A stretch of 64,000 bases of DNA from Bradyrhizobium ontarionense (GTDB lineage Bacteria; Pseudomonadota; Alphaproteobacteria; Rhizobiales; Xanthobacteraceae), in the NCBI RefSeq assembly GCF_021088345.1, contig NZ_CP088156.1, positions 1,674,001 through 1,738,000 on the forward strand, given 5' to 3'. The notes under the pieces were generated by a model. It did no database searches and was not told the DNA's origin. It worked only from the letters and a program-made list of their open reading frames with translations. The position numbers and the translations under genes were made by a program. Shown one piece after another: positions 19,428-28,852 of this stretch. Within the stretch, counting starts at the first letter, position 1; every line of letters starts with the position of its first letter.

Positions 19428-20246
19428 ATGTCATCCTTCGCATCGATTTCTCCCGACAAGCTCAGCCGACTGATCGGAACGCCACAGTGCCCGGTCGTGA
19501 TCGACGTACGGACTGAAGAAGACTTCGCCGCCGATCCACGACTCGTGCCTGGCGCGATCCGGCGCGGCGCCGAGGACGCTCCCCAATGGGGCCAGGAATT
19601 CGCCGGACGCTCCGTGATCGTGATCTGCCAGCGCGACGCCAAGCTGTCGCAAGGCGCCGCGGCCTGGCTGCGCGTCGCCAAGGCGGCGGCTGAAACGCTG
19701 GAGGGCGGCTTCGAGGCCTGGAAGGCCGCGGACCTGCCGCTGGTCCCCGTGGCCAGGCTGCCGCCGCGCGATGCCGAGGGCCGAACGGTCTGGGTGACCC
19801 GCGCCCGGCCGAAGATCGACCGCATCGCCTGCCCCTGGCTGATCCGGCGCTTCGTCGACCCGAAGGCCGTGTTTCTCTACGTCGCGCCACCCGAGGTCGT
19901 GAGAGTCAGTGAGCGCTTCAAGGCAGCGCCCTTCGACATCGAGGACACGTTCTGGAGCCACCGTGGCGACCGCTGCACCTTCGACGTGATGATCGAGGAG
20001 TTCGCGCTGGCGACGCCGGCCTTGCTGCGGCTCGCCAGCATCGTGCGCGCGGCCGATACCGCGCGGCTCGATCTCAGCCCGGAGGCGCCGGGCCTGCTCG
20101 CCGCCTCCTTGGGGTTGTCCCGCATCTACGATGACGATCTTGCCCAACTCGACGCTGGCCTTGCACTCTATGATGCGTTCTATCGCTGGTGCCGCGACGC
20201 CACCGGCGAATCGCACAACTGGCCGACGAACAGGGTCAAGCAGTGA
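19428..20246 (+). CDS. chrB: Rhodanese-ChrB fusion, chromate resistance/regulatory protein
   Basis: The 272-residue protein joins a rhodanese domain (about residues 8-115; candidate sulphur-carrying Cys67 in VIVICQRDAKLS) to a ChrB C-terminal domain (about 120-265; RARPKIDRIACPWLIRRFVDP). ChrB in Ochrobactrum acts as a chromate-responsive regulator of chrA. The start is ATG 19428-19430 after CGAGGA; an ATG six codons earlier is less likely. Its stop overlaps the chrA start as GTGA (20243-20246), so the two are translationally coupled. The promoter has a palindromic spacer that may be its target. Confidence 0.9.
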   Translation: MSSFASISPDKLSRLIGTPQCPVVIDVRTEEDFAADPRLVPGAIRRGAEDAPQWGQEFAGRSVIVICQRDAKLSQGAAAWLRVAKAAAETLEGGFEAWKAADLPLVPVARLPPRDAEGRTVWVTRARPKIDRIACPWLIRRFVDPKAVFLYVAPPEVVRVSERFKAAPFDIEDTFWSHRGDRCTFDVMIEEFALATPALLRLASIVRAADTARLDLSPEAPGLLAASLGLSRIYDDDLAQLDAGLALYDAFYRWCRDATGESHNWPTNRVKQ

Positions 20247-21634
20247 CTGAACTCGCATCACCGACGAGCTCCACCGAAGCTGACGCCGGCCACGGCGTCA
20301 GCTTCACTGATGCATTCCGGGTGTGGCTGCGGGTGGCGCTGCTGTCGTTCGGCGGTCCGGCCGGGCAGATCGCGGTCATGCATCGCATCATCGTCGACGA
20401 AAAGCGCTGGGTCTCCGAGAGCCGGTTCCTGCACGCGCTCAACTACTGCATGCTGCTGCCCGGCCCCGAGGCGCAGCAGCTTGCGACCTATATCGGCTGG
20501 CTGATGCATCGGACGGCCGGCGGCATCATGGCCGGCGGCCTGTTCGTGCTGCCGGGCATCATCGCGATCATGGCGTTGAGCTGGATCTACGTCGCGTTCG
20601 GCCATGTCTGGTTCGTCGAGGCGCTGTTCTTCGGGCTGAAGGCGGCGGTGCTCGCAATCGTGATCCAGGCCGTGGTGCGCGTCGGCAGCCGCGCTCTGCG
20701 CAACAATGTCATGATCGGCATCGCCGCGGCCGCGTTCGTCGCGATCTTCTTTTTCGCGGTGCCGTTCCCACTGATCATCATGGGTGCGGGCCTGATCGGC
20801 TATCTCGGCGCGCGCGCCGGACGCTCCGAGTTCGCCGCGGCCGGCCATGGCTCCAGCGGCAATGGCGATGGTGACAGCGCGCTCGGCGAGGTGCTGCCTG
20901 ACCACGCCAAGCCGAATGCGCGACGAACGCTGATCACGGCGCTGGTCTGGCTCGCGCTGTGGCTCGTGCCGGTCGCCGCGCTGGTGGCGACACAGGGCAC
21001 TGGCAGCACGTTCAGCCAGATCGCGCTGTTCTTCAGCAAGATGGCGATGGTGACATTCGGCGGCGCCTATGCGGTGCTGGCCTATGTCGGACAGCAGGCG
21101 GTCGAGCACTATCATTGGCTCACGCCCGCCGAGATGCTGGACGGGCTCGGCATGGCCGAGACCACGCCGGGACCGCTGATCATGGTGCTGCAATTCGTCG
21201 GCTTCATCGCGGCGGCACGCGATCCCGGCGGCCTGCCGCCGCTGATCGCGGGCACGCTCGGCGGCCTGCTCGCGACCTGGGTCACCTTCACGCCCTGCTT
21301 CCTGTGGATCTTCGTCGGCGCGCCGTACATCGAACGGCTGCGCGGCAACAAGGCTCTTGCCGGCGCCCTCGGCGCCATCACGGCGGCCGTGGTGGGCGTG
21401 ATCCTCAACCTGTCGATCTGGTTCGCGCTGCATACGCTGTTTCACCAGACCTTTCCGGTGCGAGGCTTCGGTCTGGATTTCGACGCGCCGGTGCTTTCGA
21501 GCGTCGATGGCCCGGCGTTGGTGCTCGCGCTCGCCGCGGCGGTGGCCATCATCCGCTTCAAGCAGGGCATGCTGACGGTGCTCGCGGCGTCCTGCGCCGC
21601 AGGCGTGCTGCTCAGGCTCGCAGGATGGAGCTGA
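20243..21634 (+). CDS. chrA: Chromate transporter ChrA, long-chain type
   Basis: Inner-membrane chromate efflux protein of the CHR superfamily, 463 residues with two homologous halves. The N-terminal half shows LLSFGGPAGQIAVMHR (about residues 29-44) and NYCMLLPGPEAQQLATYIGW; the C-terminal half shows MVTFGGAYAVLAYV and ETTPGPLIMVLQFVGF, the paired FGG and PGP motifs of the family. GTG 20243-20245 is the start because it overlaps the chrB stop. A more upstream in-frame start (20189) would lie inside chrB. With chrB it forms a complete chromate resistance unit. Confidence 0.95.
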   Translation: MTELASPTSSTEADAGHGVSFTDAFRVWLRVALLSFGGPAGQIAVMHRIIVDEKRWVSESRFLHALNYCMLLPGPEAQQLATYIGWLMHRTAGGIMAGGLFVLPGIIAIMALSWIYVAFGHVWFVEALFFGLKAAVLAIVIQAVVRVGSRALRNNVMIGIAAAAFVAIFFFAVPFPLIIMGAGLIGYLGARAGRSEFAAAGHGSSGNGDGDSALGEVLPDHAKPNARRTLITALVWLALWLVPVAALVATQGTGSTFSQIALFFSKMAMVTFGGAYAVLAYVGQQAVEHYHWLTPAEMLDGLGMAETTPGPLIMVLQFVGFIAAARDPGGLPPLIAGTLGGLLATWVTFTPCFLWIFVGAPYIERLRGNKALAGALGAITAAVVGVILNLSIWFALHTLFHQTFPVRGFGLDFDAPVLSSVDGPALVLALAAAVAIIRFKQGMLTVLAASCAAGVLLRLAGWS

Positions 21635-21646
21635 CGGCATCGCGGC

Positions 21647-22621
21647 TCACACCACGTCGGCCGGGGCGAGCTTGCAGGCGCAGCCGTCGGCCTCGATCTG
21701 CAGGGTCGGATGCTGGATGTTGAAACGATGCGACAGCTCGGCGCAGACCCGATGCAGAAAGGCATCGTCGGTCCCACCGGGCCGGACCAGATGCGCCGTC
21801 AGCGCGGTCTCGTTGGTGCTCATCGGCCAGATGTGAAGATCGTGCACCTCGCTGACGCCGTCGAGGGCGGCGAGATAATCGCGCACCGCCGGCAGCTGAA
21901 TGTCGCGCGGCACGGCGTCGAGCGCCAGATTGACGCTGTCGCGCGCCAGCTCCCAGCCGCTGAGCAACACCACGGCGGCGATGACGAGGCTGACCGCGGG
22001 ATCGATCCACAGCCAGCCCGTCCAGATCGTGAGCAGGGCCGCAAGAACAACGCCGAACGACACGGCGGCATCGGCCGCCATGTGCAGATAGGCGCCGCGG
22101 ATGTTGAGGTCGGTGTCGCGGCCGCGCATGAACAGCAGCGCGGTCGCGCCGTTGATGACGATGCCGAGCGCTGCGACCCACAGCACGGTGGTGCCTGCCA
22201 CCTCGCCCGGACTGCGCAACCGGTCGAAGGCCTCCACCGCGATGCCGCCGACCACGAGCAGCAGCAGCCCGGCATTGATCAGCGCCGCCAGGATCGAGGC
22301 GCGACGATAGCCGTAGGTGTGGCGGTCGGTCGGCCTGCGGCCCGACAGCCACAGTGCGCCCCAGGCCAGCAGTAGCGACATCACGTCGGAGAGGTTGTGA
22401 ACCGCGTCCGAGATCAGGGCAAGCGAATGGGCGGCGTAGCCGAACACGAACTCGGCGATGACGAAGGCGGTGTTGAGCGAGACGCCGACCGCGAACGCCG
22501 TACCGAAACTCGCCGGCGCATGGCTGTGGCCGACATGGCCATGCGCATGGGGCTGGGAATGAGAGGGGCCATGATCATGGGAATGATCATGGCCCCGATG
22601 ATGAGAATGCGGGTGCGCCAT
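21647..22621 (-). CDS. CzcD-type cation diffusion facilitator
   Basis: Zinc/cobalt/cadmium-type proton antiporter of 324 residues, distinct from the DmeF-like gene. The His-rich metal-binding stretch is at the N-terminus here (about residues 2-34, HPHSHHRGHDHSHDHG and similar). Six helices follow; SLALISDAVHNLSDVMSLLL (helix 2) and YLHMAADAAVSFGVVL (helix 5) carry the HD-x-D metal sites, and the cytoplasmic domain has VHDLHIWPMS. It converges on chrA, with 12 bases between stops. The pair of CDF exporters around chrBA makes this a metal-efflux cluster. Confidence 0.92.
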   Translation of the reverse strand: MAHPHSHHRGHDHSHDHGPSHSQPHAHGHVGHSHAPASFGTAFAVGVSLNTAFVIAEFVFGYAAHSLALISDAVHNLSDVMSLLLAWGALWLSGRRPTDRHTYGYRRASILAALINAGLLLLVVGGIAVEAFDRLRSPGEVAGTTVLWVAALGIVINGATALLFMRGRDTDLNIRGAYLHMAADAAVSFGVVLAALLTIWTGWLWIDPAVSLVIAAVVLLSGWELARDSVNLALDAVPRDIQLPAVRDYLAALDGVSEVHDLHIWPMSTNETALTAHLVRPGGTDDAFLHRVCAELSHRFNIQHPTLQIEADGCACKLAPADVV

Positions 22622-22740
22622 CCGACCTCGTCCCCGGCGATCGCGCGTGCCGCGATCGCCCGCTGTCCCATATAAAGAGGCGCCGGACGGATACTATTAC
22701 GTTGCGACTTGCGCTCCCCGGCCGCCGACCCGCAGCGACC

Positions 22741-23562
22741 TCAATCATAGAACTCCGGTGCGAGCTTGAGGCCGTCGCGCTGCGCCTTGTCGTGGTTGAT
22801 CCAGAGCTGCGCCTTGTCCTTGGTCAGTACGCCGGCGATCTTCTCCATCGAGGCCAGAGTCTGCTCCTTGCTGGCATTCATCGCGGGCACGCGGCGGCTG
22901 TCCCAATTGCTGCGAAAATGGACCGCATCGCCTGACAGCACGATCTCGCCAGTCTTCGGCAGCTTGACCAGCAGCGATTGATGGCCCGGGGTGTGGCCGG
23001 GCGTGGCCAGGATGATCACGCTGCCATCGCTGAAGACGTCGCGATCCCCGTCCAGCAATGTGACCGGATGATCCTTCTTGAAGCGGGGCCGGCCATCGGC
23101 ACCCGGCCAGTCATATTCGGCCCGCTGAACATAGAGCATCGCATCCGGCAACAGTTCGACATTGCCGATGTGATCAGGATGGGTATGCGAGACGGCGAGC
23201 ACCTTGATGTCGGACGGCTTGACGCCGACCTGCTCGAGTTGCCCGATCAGCGTCTTGGGACGATGCCAGGTGACGGCCTTCGGGTCGGACGGCGGAAGCC
23301 CGTTCGGCATCGATGCCACGGCATCGGCGATGCCCGTGTCCCACAGCATCCAGCCCTGCGCATGTTTGATCAGATAGCAGTTGTCGACGAAATCCATCGA
23401 CTGGCCCTCGTTGACCCCAGGCGACCAGCGGGAAATGTCACCGGCTTTACCCTCACCACAATTGAGGATGTAGAGCCGCTCGACGCCGCCGGACTGTGCA
23501 TGACTCGCCGCCGGCAGTGCTGCCAAGATCATCGCCGCAACGGCGCACGCGAGGTGCCTCAT
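22741..23562 (-). CDS. Secreted metallo-beta-lactamase-fold hydrolase (N-acyl-homoserine-lactonase-like)
   Basis: Periplasmic or secreted zinc hydrolase of 273 residues. The start ATG 23560-23562 gives a clear signal peptide (residues 1-22, ending ASHA/Q). The HxHxDH metal motif is SHTHPDHIGN, residues 126-131 for the core; further metal ligands are in ATPGHTPGHQS and LSGDAVHF. This arrangement matches quorum-quenching lactonases of the AiiA/AttM group, but those are usually cytosolic, so the substrate is open. It lies between the CzcD-type gene and parC on the same strand; no operon partner is evident. Confidence 0.85.
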   Translation of the reverse strand: MRHLACAVAAMILAALPAASHAQSGGVERLYILNCGEGKAGDISRWSPGVNEGQSMDFVDNCYLIKHAQGWMLWDTGIADAVASMPNGLPPSDPKAVTWHRPKTLIGQLEQVGVKPSDIKVLAVSHTHPDHIGNVELLPDAMLYVQRAEYDWPGADGRPRFKKDHPVTLLDGDRDVFSDGSVIILATPGHTPGHQSLLVKLPKTGEIVLSGDAVHFRSNWDSRRVPAMNASKEQTLASMEKIAGVLTKDKAQLWINHDKAQRDGLKLAPEFYD

Positions 23563-23703
23563 CTGGTTCGCTCCCTGTTTTGCGGCCCGTTCAGGGCCGT
23601 CCGACGAACAGCGCACCGCCGGCCGGCGGCGCCACGTTCGGCTTCAACGGTGATAACCCCGACGCGTCACACCCACCAGACCGGCTCCCGCGGTCTTACC
23701 TTG

Positions 23704-25956
23704 CTACTCGATCGGCCGGTTGAACTTGTTCGACTTCGGCAGGCCCTGCGCGATGCGGCCGGCATCGGCGCGATTGCCGCGGTAGTCGGCCAGGTCCTTC
23801 CAGCTCAGGCCCTGGTCGCGGCCGGCGGAATCCTTCCAGGCCAGCCCCTGCTTCTGCTCGAAGGTGGTGACGTCGGACAGCTGCGCGCTGGTGTATTTCT
23901 GCAGGCGCACGCCGCGGCCGCGCGCCATCTCCGGCACCTGGTCGAGTCCGAACACCACCATCTTGTGGTTGGTGCCGATGACCGCGACCTGATCGCCCGA
24001 GACGGTCGTGATCGCGCGCGCTTCGGCCGGCGCCGTCACGTTCAGCACCTGCTTGCCCTTGCGGGTGTTGCTGACGCAATCCTCCTCCTTGACCACGAAG
24101 CCCTGGCCGTCCGAGGCCGCCACCAGGAATTTGCGCTCGCCCTTGCTGACGAACATCGACACGATCGAGGCATCCTGATCGAGGTCGATGAACATGCGGA
24201 TCGGCTCGCCATGGCCGCGTCCGCCGGGCAGCTTGCCGACATCGAGCGAGTAGAACTTGCCATTGCTGGCGAACAGCAGCACCTTCGAGGTGTTCTCGGC
24301 AAAGAACGTCTGGCCGAGCTGGTCGTCGGTCTTGAACTGCAGGTTCGACAGGTCGGCGACGTGACCCTTCAAGGTGCGCACCCAGCCCTTGTCGGAGACG
24401 ACGACCGTGACCGGCTCGCGCTCGATGAAGGCTTCTTCAATGGCGGCAAGGTCATGCTCGGGCGCGTCGGCGAAATTGGTGCGGCGTCGGCCTAGCGGCG
24501 TCTTCGGCCCGAACAGGTCGCGCACGGTCTTGACCTGCTCGCCGACCTTGGCCCATTGCAGTTCCTCGGAACCCAGCAGCGCGTTGATGCCCTTCAGCTC
24601 GCCGCGCAGGTTCTTTTCCTCGGTGCGGATCTCCATCTCCTCGAGCTTGCGCAGAGAGCGCAGGCGCATGTTGAGGATGGCTTCCGCCTGCACCTCGGAG
24701 AGCTTGAAGGTCTTCATCAGGACCGGCTTGGGCTCATCCTCGGTGCGGATGATCCTGATCACCTCGTCGATGTTCAGATAGGCGATCAGATAGCCGCCGA
24801 GGATCTCCAGCCGATTCTCGATCTGCTTCTTGCGGTAGTTCGAGCGGCGCAGCAGCACGTCGCGGAGATGGTCGAGCCATTCGCGCAGGCACTCGGCAAG
24901 GCCCACCACCTTGGGGATGCGGCCTTTGATCAGCACGTTGAGGTTCAGCGGAATCTTGCTCTCGAGATCGGTGAGCCGGAACAGCGATTCCATCATCAGC
25001 GCCGGATCGACGTTCTTCGACTTCGGCTCGATCACGAGGCGCACGTCCTCGGCGGATTCGTCGCGGACGTCGCCGACCAGCGGCAGCTTCTTCTCGTTGA
25101 GCAGCTCGGCGATCTTCTCGACCAGGCGCGACTTCTGCACGAGATAGGGAATCTCGGTGATGACGACGATCCAGGTGCCGCGGTTGCCCTCCTCCTGCTT
25201 CCACTTGGCGCGGACACGGAACGAGCCGCGGCCGGTGGTGTAGGCCTCGATGATCGACTCCTTGGAATCGATCACAGTGCCGCCGGTCGGGAAGTCCGGT
25301 CCCTTCACCCAGCGCAGCAGCGCGCGCGACTTGGCGTCGGGCTTCTCGATGAGATGCAGCGCGGCGTCGCATAGCTCGGCGGCGTTGTGCGGCGGGATCG
25401 AGGTCGCCATGCCCACGGCGATGCCCTGGGCACCGTTGGCGAGCAGGTTCGGGAACCCGCCGGGCAGCACCACCGGCTCCTTGGACTGGCCGTCATAGTT
25501 CGGCCGGAACTCGACGCCGTCCTCGTCGATGCCTTCGAGCAGCAGCCGCGCGACGTCAGTCATGCGCGCTTCGGTGTAACGGTAGGCGGCGGCGTTATCG
25601 CCGTCGATGTTGCCGAAATTGCCCTGGCCGTCGACCAGCGGATAGCGCGAGGAGAAATCCTGCGCGAGGCGCACCATCGCGTCGTAGATCGCCTGGTCGC
25701 CATGCGGATGGAACGAGCCCATCACGTCACCGACGATCTTGGCGGACTTCTTGAATGCCGTACCGGGATCGAGCCGCAGCAGCCGCATGCCATAAAGGAT
25801 GCGCCGGTGCACGGGTTTGAGGCCGTCGCGCGCGTCGGGCAGCGCGCGGTGCATGATGGTCGAGAGCGCATAGGCGAGATAGCGCTCTTCCAGCGCCTCG
25901 CGCAGTGCGACCTCGTGAATCTCGGCCGGTTCCGGCGGAATCAGGGCTTTTCCCAT
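23704..25956 (-). CDS. parC: DNA topoisomerase IV subunit A
   Basis: ATP-dependent type II topoisomerase subunit that decatenates daughter chromosomes. The 750-residue protein has the breakage-reunion domain with the catalytic Tyr127 ([11 protein letters not shown]) and the quinolone-determining segment [20 protein letters not shown] at 77-94, with Ser81 equivalent to E. coli Ser80 (wild-type-like). The C-terminal beta-pinwheel is short and lacks the GyrA box, which separates ParC from GyrA. The last 40 residues ([21 protein letters not shown]) contain a small internal repeat. No parE is in the window. Confidence 0.97.
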   Translation of the reverse strand: MGKALIPPEPAEIHEVALREALEERYLAYALSTIMHRALPDARDGLKPVHRRILYGMRLLRLDPGTAFKKSAKIVGDVMGSFHPHGDQAIYDAMVRLAQDFSSRYPLVDGQGNFGNIDGDNAAAYRYTEARMTDVARLLLEGIDEDGVEFRPNYDGQSKEPVVLPGGFPNLLANGAQGIAVGMATSIPPHNAAELCDAALHLIEKPDAKSRALLRWVKGPDFPTGGTVIDSKESIIEAYTTGRGSFRVRAKWKQEEGNRGTWIVVITEIPYLVQKSRLVEKIAELLNEKKLPLVGDVRDESAEDVRLVIEPKSKNVDPALMMESLFRLTDLESKIPLNLNVLIKGRIPKVVGLAECLREWLDHLRDVLLRRSNYRKKQIENRLEILGGYLIAYLNIDEVIRIIRTEDEPKPVLMKTFKLSEVQAEAILNMRLRSLRKLEEMEIRTEEKNLRGELKGINALLGSEELQWAKVGEQVKTVRDLFGPKTPLGRRRTNFADAPEHDLAAIEEAFIEREPVTVVVSDKGWVRTLKGHVADLSNLQFKTDDQLGQTFFAENTSKVLLFASNGKFYSLDVGKLPGGRGHGEPIRMFIDLDQDASIVSMFVSKGERKFLVAASDGQGFVVKEEDCVSNTRKGKQVLNVTAPAEARAITTVSGDQVAVIGTNHKMVVFGLDQVPEMARGRGVRLQKYTSAQLSDVTTFEQKQGLAWKDSAGRDQGLSWKDLADYRGNRADAGRIAQGLPKSNKFNRPIE

Positions 25957-26396
25957 TTGCTATGCGCTTTCAACGGGTTAGCTCGTCGGATGAGCTATTT
26001 TGGGAACATTTGCGAACACGCTTTATGCGATCGTGGGCCGGGGCGCAACGTCGCCATGCCCCCGGGCAGCCCGCCGCACGGGTTGGAACTTGCAGCGGCC
26101 GGCGCGAGCCCAGAGCGGTCTGCATTCCAAAGAGGCACACACGGCCGCCGCGGCGGATGTTGGTGTCCAGCCATGAGCGTCGTGCATGATGACCACCATG
26201 TGAGTTGCTCCTCGCCCTGATCGTCGCGCGATGATGTGGCACCGACATCTCGGCTGCTGATGATGTCATCGACGTCGGTTAGTCTCGCCCCCGCGCGCGA
26301 TCGCCGGCGTCTCCGTGACGGAATCGCGCGCGATCGTCGTATCAGGCCGCTCCTTGACAGCGGTCAGTCCTCCCCTGTGAGAAAGGCAATCCCCCC
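25957..26396. other. 440-base intergenic region between parC and the hydrolase gene
   Basis: Divergent promoter space for parC (minus) and the alpha/beta hydrolase (plus). I find no coding sequence with a good start and ribosome site; a 99-codon minus-strand frame lacks both. GCGCGCGATCG occurs twice in direct orientation near 26297 and 26325. No recognisable RNA gene is seen. Confidence 0.5.
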
Positions 26397-27227
26397 ATGA
26401 GCTCAGGATTCGTGACGACATCGGACGGCACGCAGATCTTCTACAAGGATTGGGGCTCGGGCCAGCCCATCGTCTTTCATCATGGCTGGCCGCTGTCGTC
26501 CGACGACTGGGACACGCAGATGCTGTTCTTCCTCGACAAGGGTTTTCGCGTCATCGCGCATGACCGGCGCGGCCACGGCCGCTCGAGCCAGACCGAGAAC
26601 GGCAACGAGATGGACACCTATGCCGCCGACGTGGCGGCCTTGGTCGAAAAGCTCGACCTCAAGGACGCGATCCATGTCGGCCATTCCACCGGCGGCGGCG
26701 AGGCCGCTCATTACGTCGCACGCGCCGGCAAGGGCCGCGTCGCCAAGGCTGTGCTGATCGGCGCGATCCCGCCGGTCATGGTGAAGTCGGATAAGAATCC
26801 GGGCGGCCTGCCGATCGAGGTGTTCGACGGCTTCCGCGCCTCTCTCGCCGCCAACCGCGCGCAGTTCTATCTCGATATCGCCAGCGGGCCCTTCTACAGC
26901 TTCAACCGGCCGGGCGCGACGATCTCCGAAGGCGTGATCCGCAACTGGTGGCGCCAGGGCATGATGGGCGGCACCAAAGCGCACTACGATTGCATCAAGG
27001 CGTTCTCGGAGACCGACTTCACCGAGGATCTCAAGTCGATCGACGTGCCGGTGCTGCTGATGCATGGCGAGGACGACCAGATCGTGCCGATCGACGATTC
27101 CGCCCGCATCGGCATCAAGCTCCTGAAGCACGGCACCTTGAAGACCTATCCCGGCTTCCCGCATGGGATGGCCACCACCCATGCCGAAATGATCAACGCC
27201 GACCTGCTCGCGTTCATCAGGGCGTAA
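26397..27227 (+). CDS. Alpha/beta hydrolase, cofactor-free haloperoxidase type
   Basis: Serine hydrolase of 276 residues, of the group annotated as non-haem chloroperoxidases; the natural reaction is probably ester or perhydrolytic chemistry. The catalytic triad is Ser97 in VGHSTGGG, an Asp in [11 protein letters not shown] (near residue 228) and His in FPHGM (near 257). An oxyanion hole motif [11 protein letters not shown] is at 28-38. ATG 26397-26399 is preceded by an A/G-rich stretch (GAGAAAGG). No signal peptide is present, so it is cytoplasmic. A 15-bp hairpin follows the stop. Confidence 0.9.
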   Translation: MSSGFVTTSDGTQIFYKDWGSGQPIVFHHGWPLSSDDWDTQMLFFLDKGFRVIAHDRRGHGRSSQTENGNEMDTYAADVAALVEKLDLKDAIHVGHSTGGGEAAHYVARAGKGRVAKAVLIGAIPPVMVKSDKNPGGLPIEVFDGFRASLAANRAQFYLDIASGPFYSFNRPGATISEGVIRNWWRQGMMGGTKAHYDCIKAFSETDFTEDLKSIDVPVLLMHGEDDQIVPIDDSARIGIKLLKHGTLKTYPGFPHGMATTHAEMINADLLAFIRA

Positions 27228-27239
27228 ACGACACACACA

Positions 27240-27272
27240 ACGTCGTTCCCCGGCTTGGCCGGGGGACGACGT
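27240..27272. terminator. 15-bp palindromic hairpin after the hydrolase gene
   Basis: ACGTCGTTCCCCGGC (27240-27254) and its near-perfect inverse (27258-27272; one G-U pair in RNA) close a 3-base loop. It begins 13 bases past the stop. There is no U-run after the stem, so it may be a repeat-type palindrome that protects or terminates the transcript, not a classical intrinsic terminator. Confidence 0.6.
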
Positions 27273-27462
27273 ACTACCTCGGCCGGCCTTGGGAGCAGGA
27301 CCACCTGCTCGGGCGTAGGGCGGCGAGCTGTCAGCCAGCGGAGCGCTTCCTGACTTCCGTGTCAGAATCTGGCGCATTTGTAAGTTGAAGCAGAGGCCGC
27401 TATCACCTCATCTGGTCTTCCTTGCGCGGCGAGAACCGCCGCATGGCATGGAGGATCTTCCG

Positions 27463-27903
27463 ATGATCAACAGACTTCTCACCGGTCTCGTCGCGGCCAC
27501 GATCGCCGCTACGTTGGCAGTTGCTTCGCCCGTCCTCGCGCGTGGCGGCGGCTTCGGCGGTGGCGGACATGGCGGCTTTGGCGGCGGTCATTTCGGTGGC
27601 GGCGGGATGCATATGGGCGGCATGGGTGGTGCACATTTTGGCGGAGCGCATTTTGGTGGCGCCCGCTTTGCTGGCGGGCCGATGGGAGCGCATGCCGCGT
27701 TCGGCCCGCGCTTCGCCGGCCCCGGCTGGCATGGCAGGCCGTTTATCGGACGCCACGCCTTCTTCCACCACCATCGCCGCTTTGCCGTCTTCGGCGCACC
27801 ATTCCTCTATACCGGCTATGGCTATGACGACGGCTGCTGGCGGCGCAGCTTGACGCCCTGGGGCTGGCAATGGGTCAATGCGTGCGGAGACACCTGGTAC
27901 TAG
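27463..27903 (+). CDS. Secreted glycine/histidine-rich protein
   Basis: A 146-residue exported protein of unknown function. ATG 27463-27465 follows GGAGGA at about 8 bases. Residues 1-26 are a signal peptide ending ASPVLA. The mature part opens with a Gly-rich repeat region (GGGFGGGGHGGFGGGHFGGGG, then repeated GGAHFGGA), followed by an Arg/His-rich part (HAFFHHHRR) and a C-terminus with a possible disulphide (Cys near 127 and 142) and conserved aromatic residues (TPWGWQWVN). Proteins of this kind are common in Bradyrhizobium envelopes. It precedes the two-component genes by 256 bases. Confidence 0.75.
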   Translation: MINRLLTGLVAATIAATLAVASPVLARGGGFGGGGHGGFGGGHFGGGGMHMGGMGGAHFGGAHFGGARFAGGPMGAHAAFGPRFAGPGWHGRPFIGRHAFFHHHRRFAVFGAPFLYTGYGYDDGCWRRSLTPWGWQWVNACGDTWY

Positions 27904-28000
27904 CGCATGATGACGGCACCTTTTCGTGGTCGCCACCGAACAGGTCTGCCCTGCCGCGGAGCCGGATCGTCTGGTGGAGCAGTTTGATCTTCGCTATCCT

Positions 28001-28134
28001 GACCACCGAACCAATGAGAGGCGAACGTCAGATCCGAAGCTTCCCTGGCACCAATGAGTTGGCTGGTGGTCCTTTGACCCAACATTCGCAAACCTCCGCC
28101 GGATAGGATGCGGATGTTGGGATCGGACCACCAG
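28001..28134 (+). promoter_or_regulatory. Structured leader ahead of the two-component operon
   Basis: A long stem-loop fills 28063-28134: CTGGTGGTCC/GGACCACCAG (10 bp), an internal loop, then CCCAACATTCGCA with TGCGGATGTTGGG (13 bp, one G-U), and an 18-base loop. The GGTGGTC strand can instead pair with GACCACC at 28001-28007, so two exclusive folds are possible. The stem ends 25 bases before the regulator's start codon. It could be an attenuator, a protein-binding site or a palindromic repeat. Confidence 0.5.
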
Positions 28135-28159
28135 CAGTGACAGTCGCGCGGAGGCGAGC

Positions 28160-28852
28160 ATGACCAGAAGTCACCGTCGCATTCTCGTCGTCGAGGACGA
28201 TCCGGAGACTGCAGGGCAGCTCGCCGAAGAGCTCACGACCTCCGGCTACGAGGTCGATCTTGCCGCAACGGGCCGCGAGGCGCTCAGCCGGGGCGGCGAA
28301 CGCGACTATGCCGTCATTACCATCGACCGCATGCTGCCCGATATCGACGGCATCGCGGTGATGCGGCAGCTGCGTCACGATGGCATTGCCGCCCCCTTCC
28401 TGATCATCTCCGCACTCGGCGAGGTCGACGAGCGCGTGCGGGGCTTGCGCGCCGGCGGCGACGACTATCTGGTCAAACCGTTCTCCTTCGTCGAACTGCT
28501 GGCGCGCCTGGAGGCGCTCGGCCGCCGCAGCGAAACGATCGCCAAGGAGACGATCCTGCGCGTCGGCGATCTCGCCGTCGACCTGATCTTGCGCAGCGCC
28601 AGCCGGCGCGGCAGGAACATTCCGCTGCTGCCGCGCGAATTCCAGTTGCTTGAATATCTCGTCCGCAACGAGGGCCGCGTCGTCTCCCGCGCGATGCTGC
28701 TGCAGCACGTCTGGGACCTGCATTTCGATCCCTCCACCAACATCATCGACGTCTATGTCGGGCGCGTCCGCCGCAAGGTCGACGACAGCCAGGCCTATCC
28801 GCTGATCCATACCATCCGCGGCATCGGGTACTGCCTCCGTGCTCCTGGCTAA
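28160..28852 (+). CDS. OmpR-family response regulator
   Basis: Two-component response regulator of 230 residues. The receiver domain (about 7-118) has the acidic pocket EDD (12-14), phospho-acceptor Asp56 in VITIDRMLPD and the Lys in LVKPF. A winged-helix domain (about 130-228) ends with NIIDVYVGRVRRKVDD and the RGIGYCL wing. It overlaps the sensor kinase gene by 14 bases, so the two are translationally coupled. A large inverted repeat lies just upstream. The target genes are unknown; the glycine-rich secreted protein upstream is a possible one by position only. Confidence 0.95.
   Translation: MTRSHRRILVVEDDPETAGQLAEELTTSGYEVDLAATGREALSRGGERDYAVITIDRMLPDIDGIAVMRQLRHDGIAAPFLIISALGEVDERVRGLRAGGDDYLVKPFSFVELLARLEALGRRSETIAKETILRVGDLAVDLILRSASRRGRNIPLLPREFQLLEYLVRNEGRVVSRAMLLQHVWDLHFDPSTNIIDVYVGRVRRKVDDSQAYPLIHTIRGIGYCLRAPG

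Noticed and set aside
20258..21640. 460-codon open frame antisense to chrA
   Set aside because: No domain, biased composition, and complete overlap with a confident CHR transporter gene.
25970..26269. 99-codon minus-strand frame in the parC upstream gap
   Set aside because: No ribosome site, Arg/Ser-rich composition and overlap with promoter space of parC.
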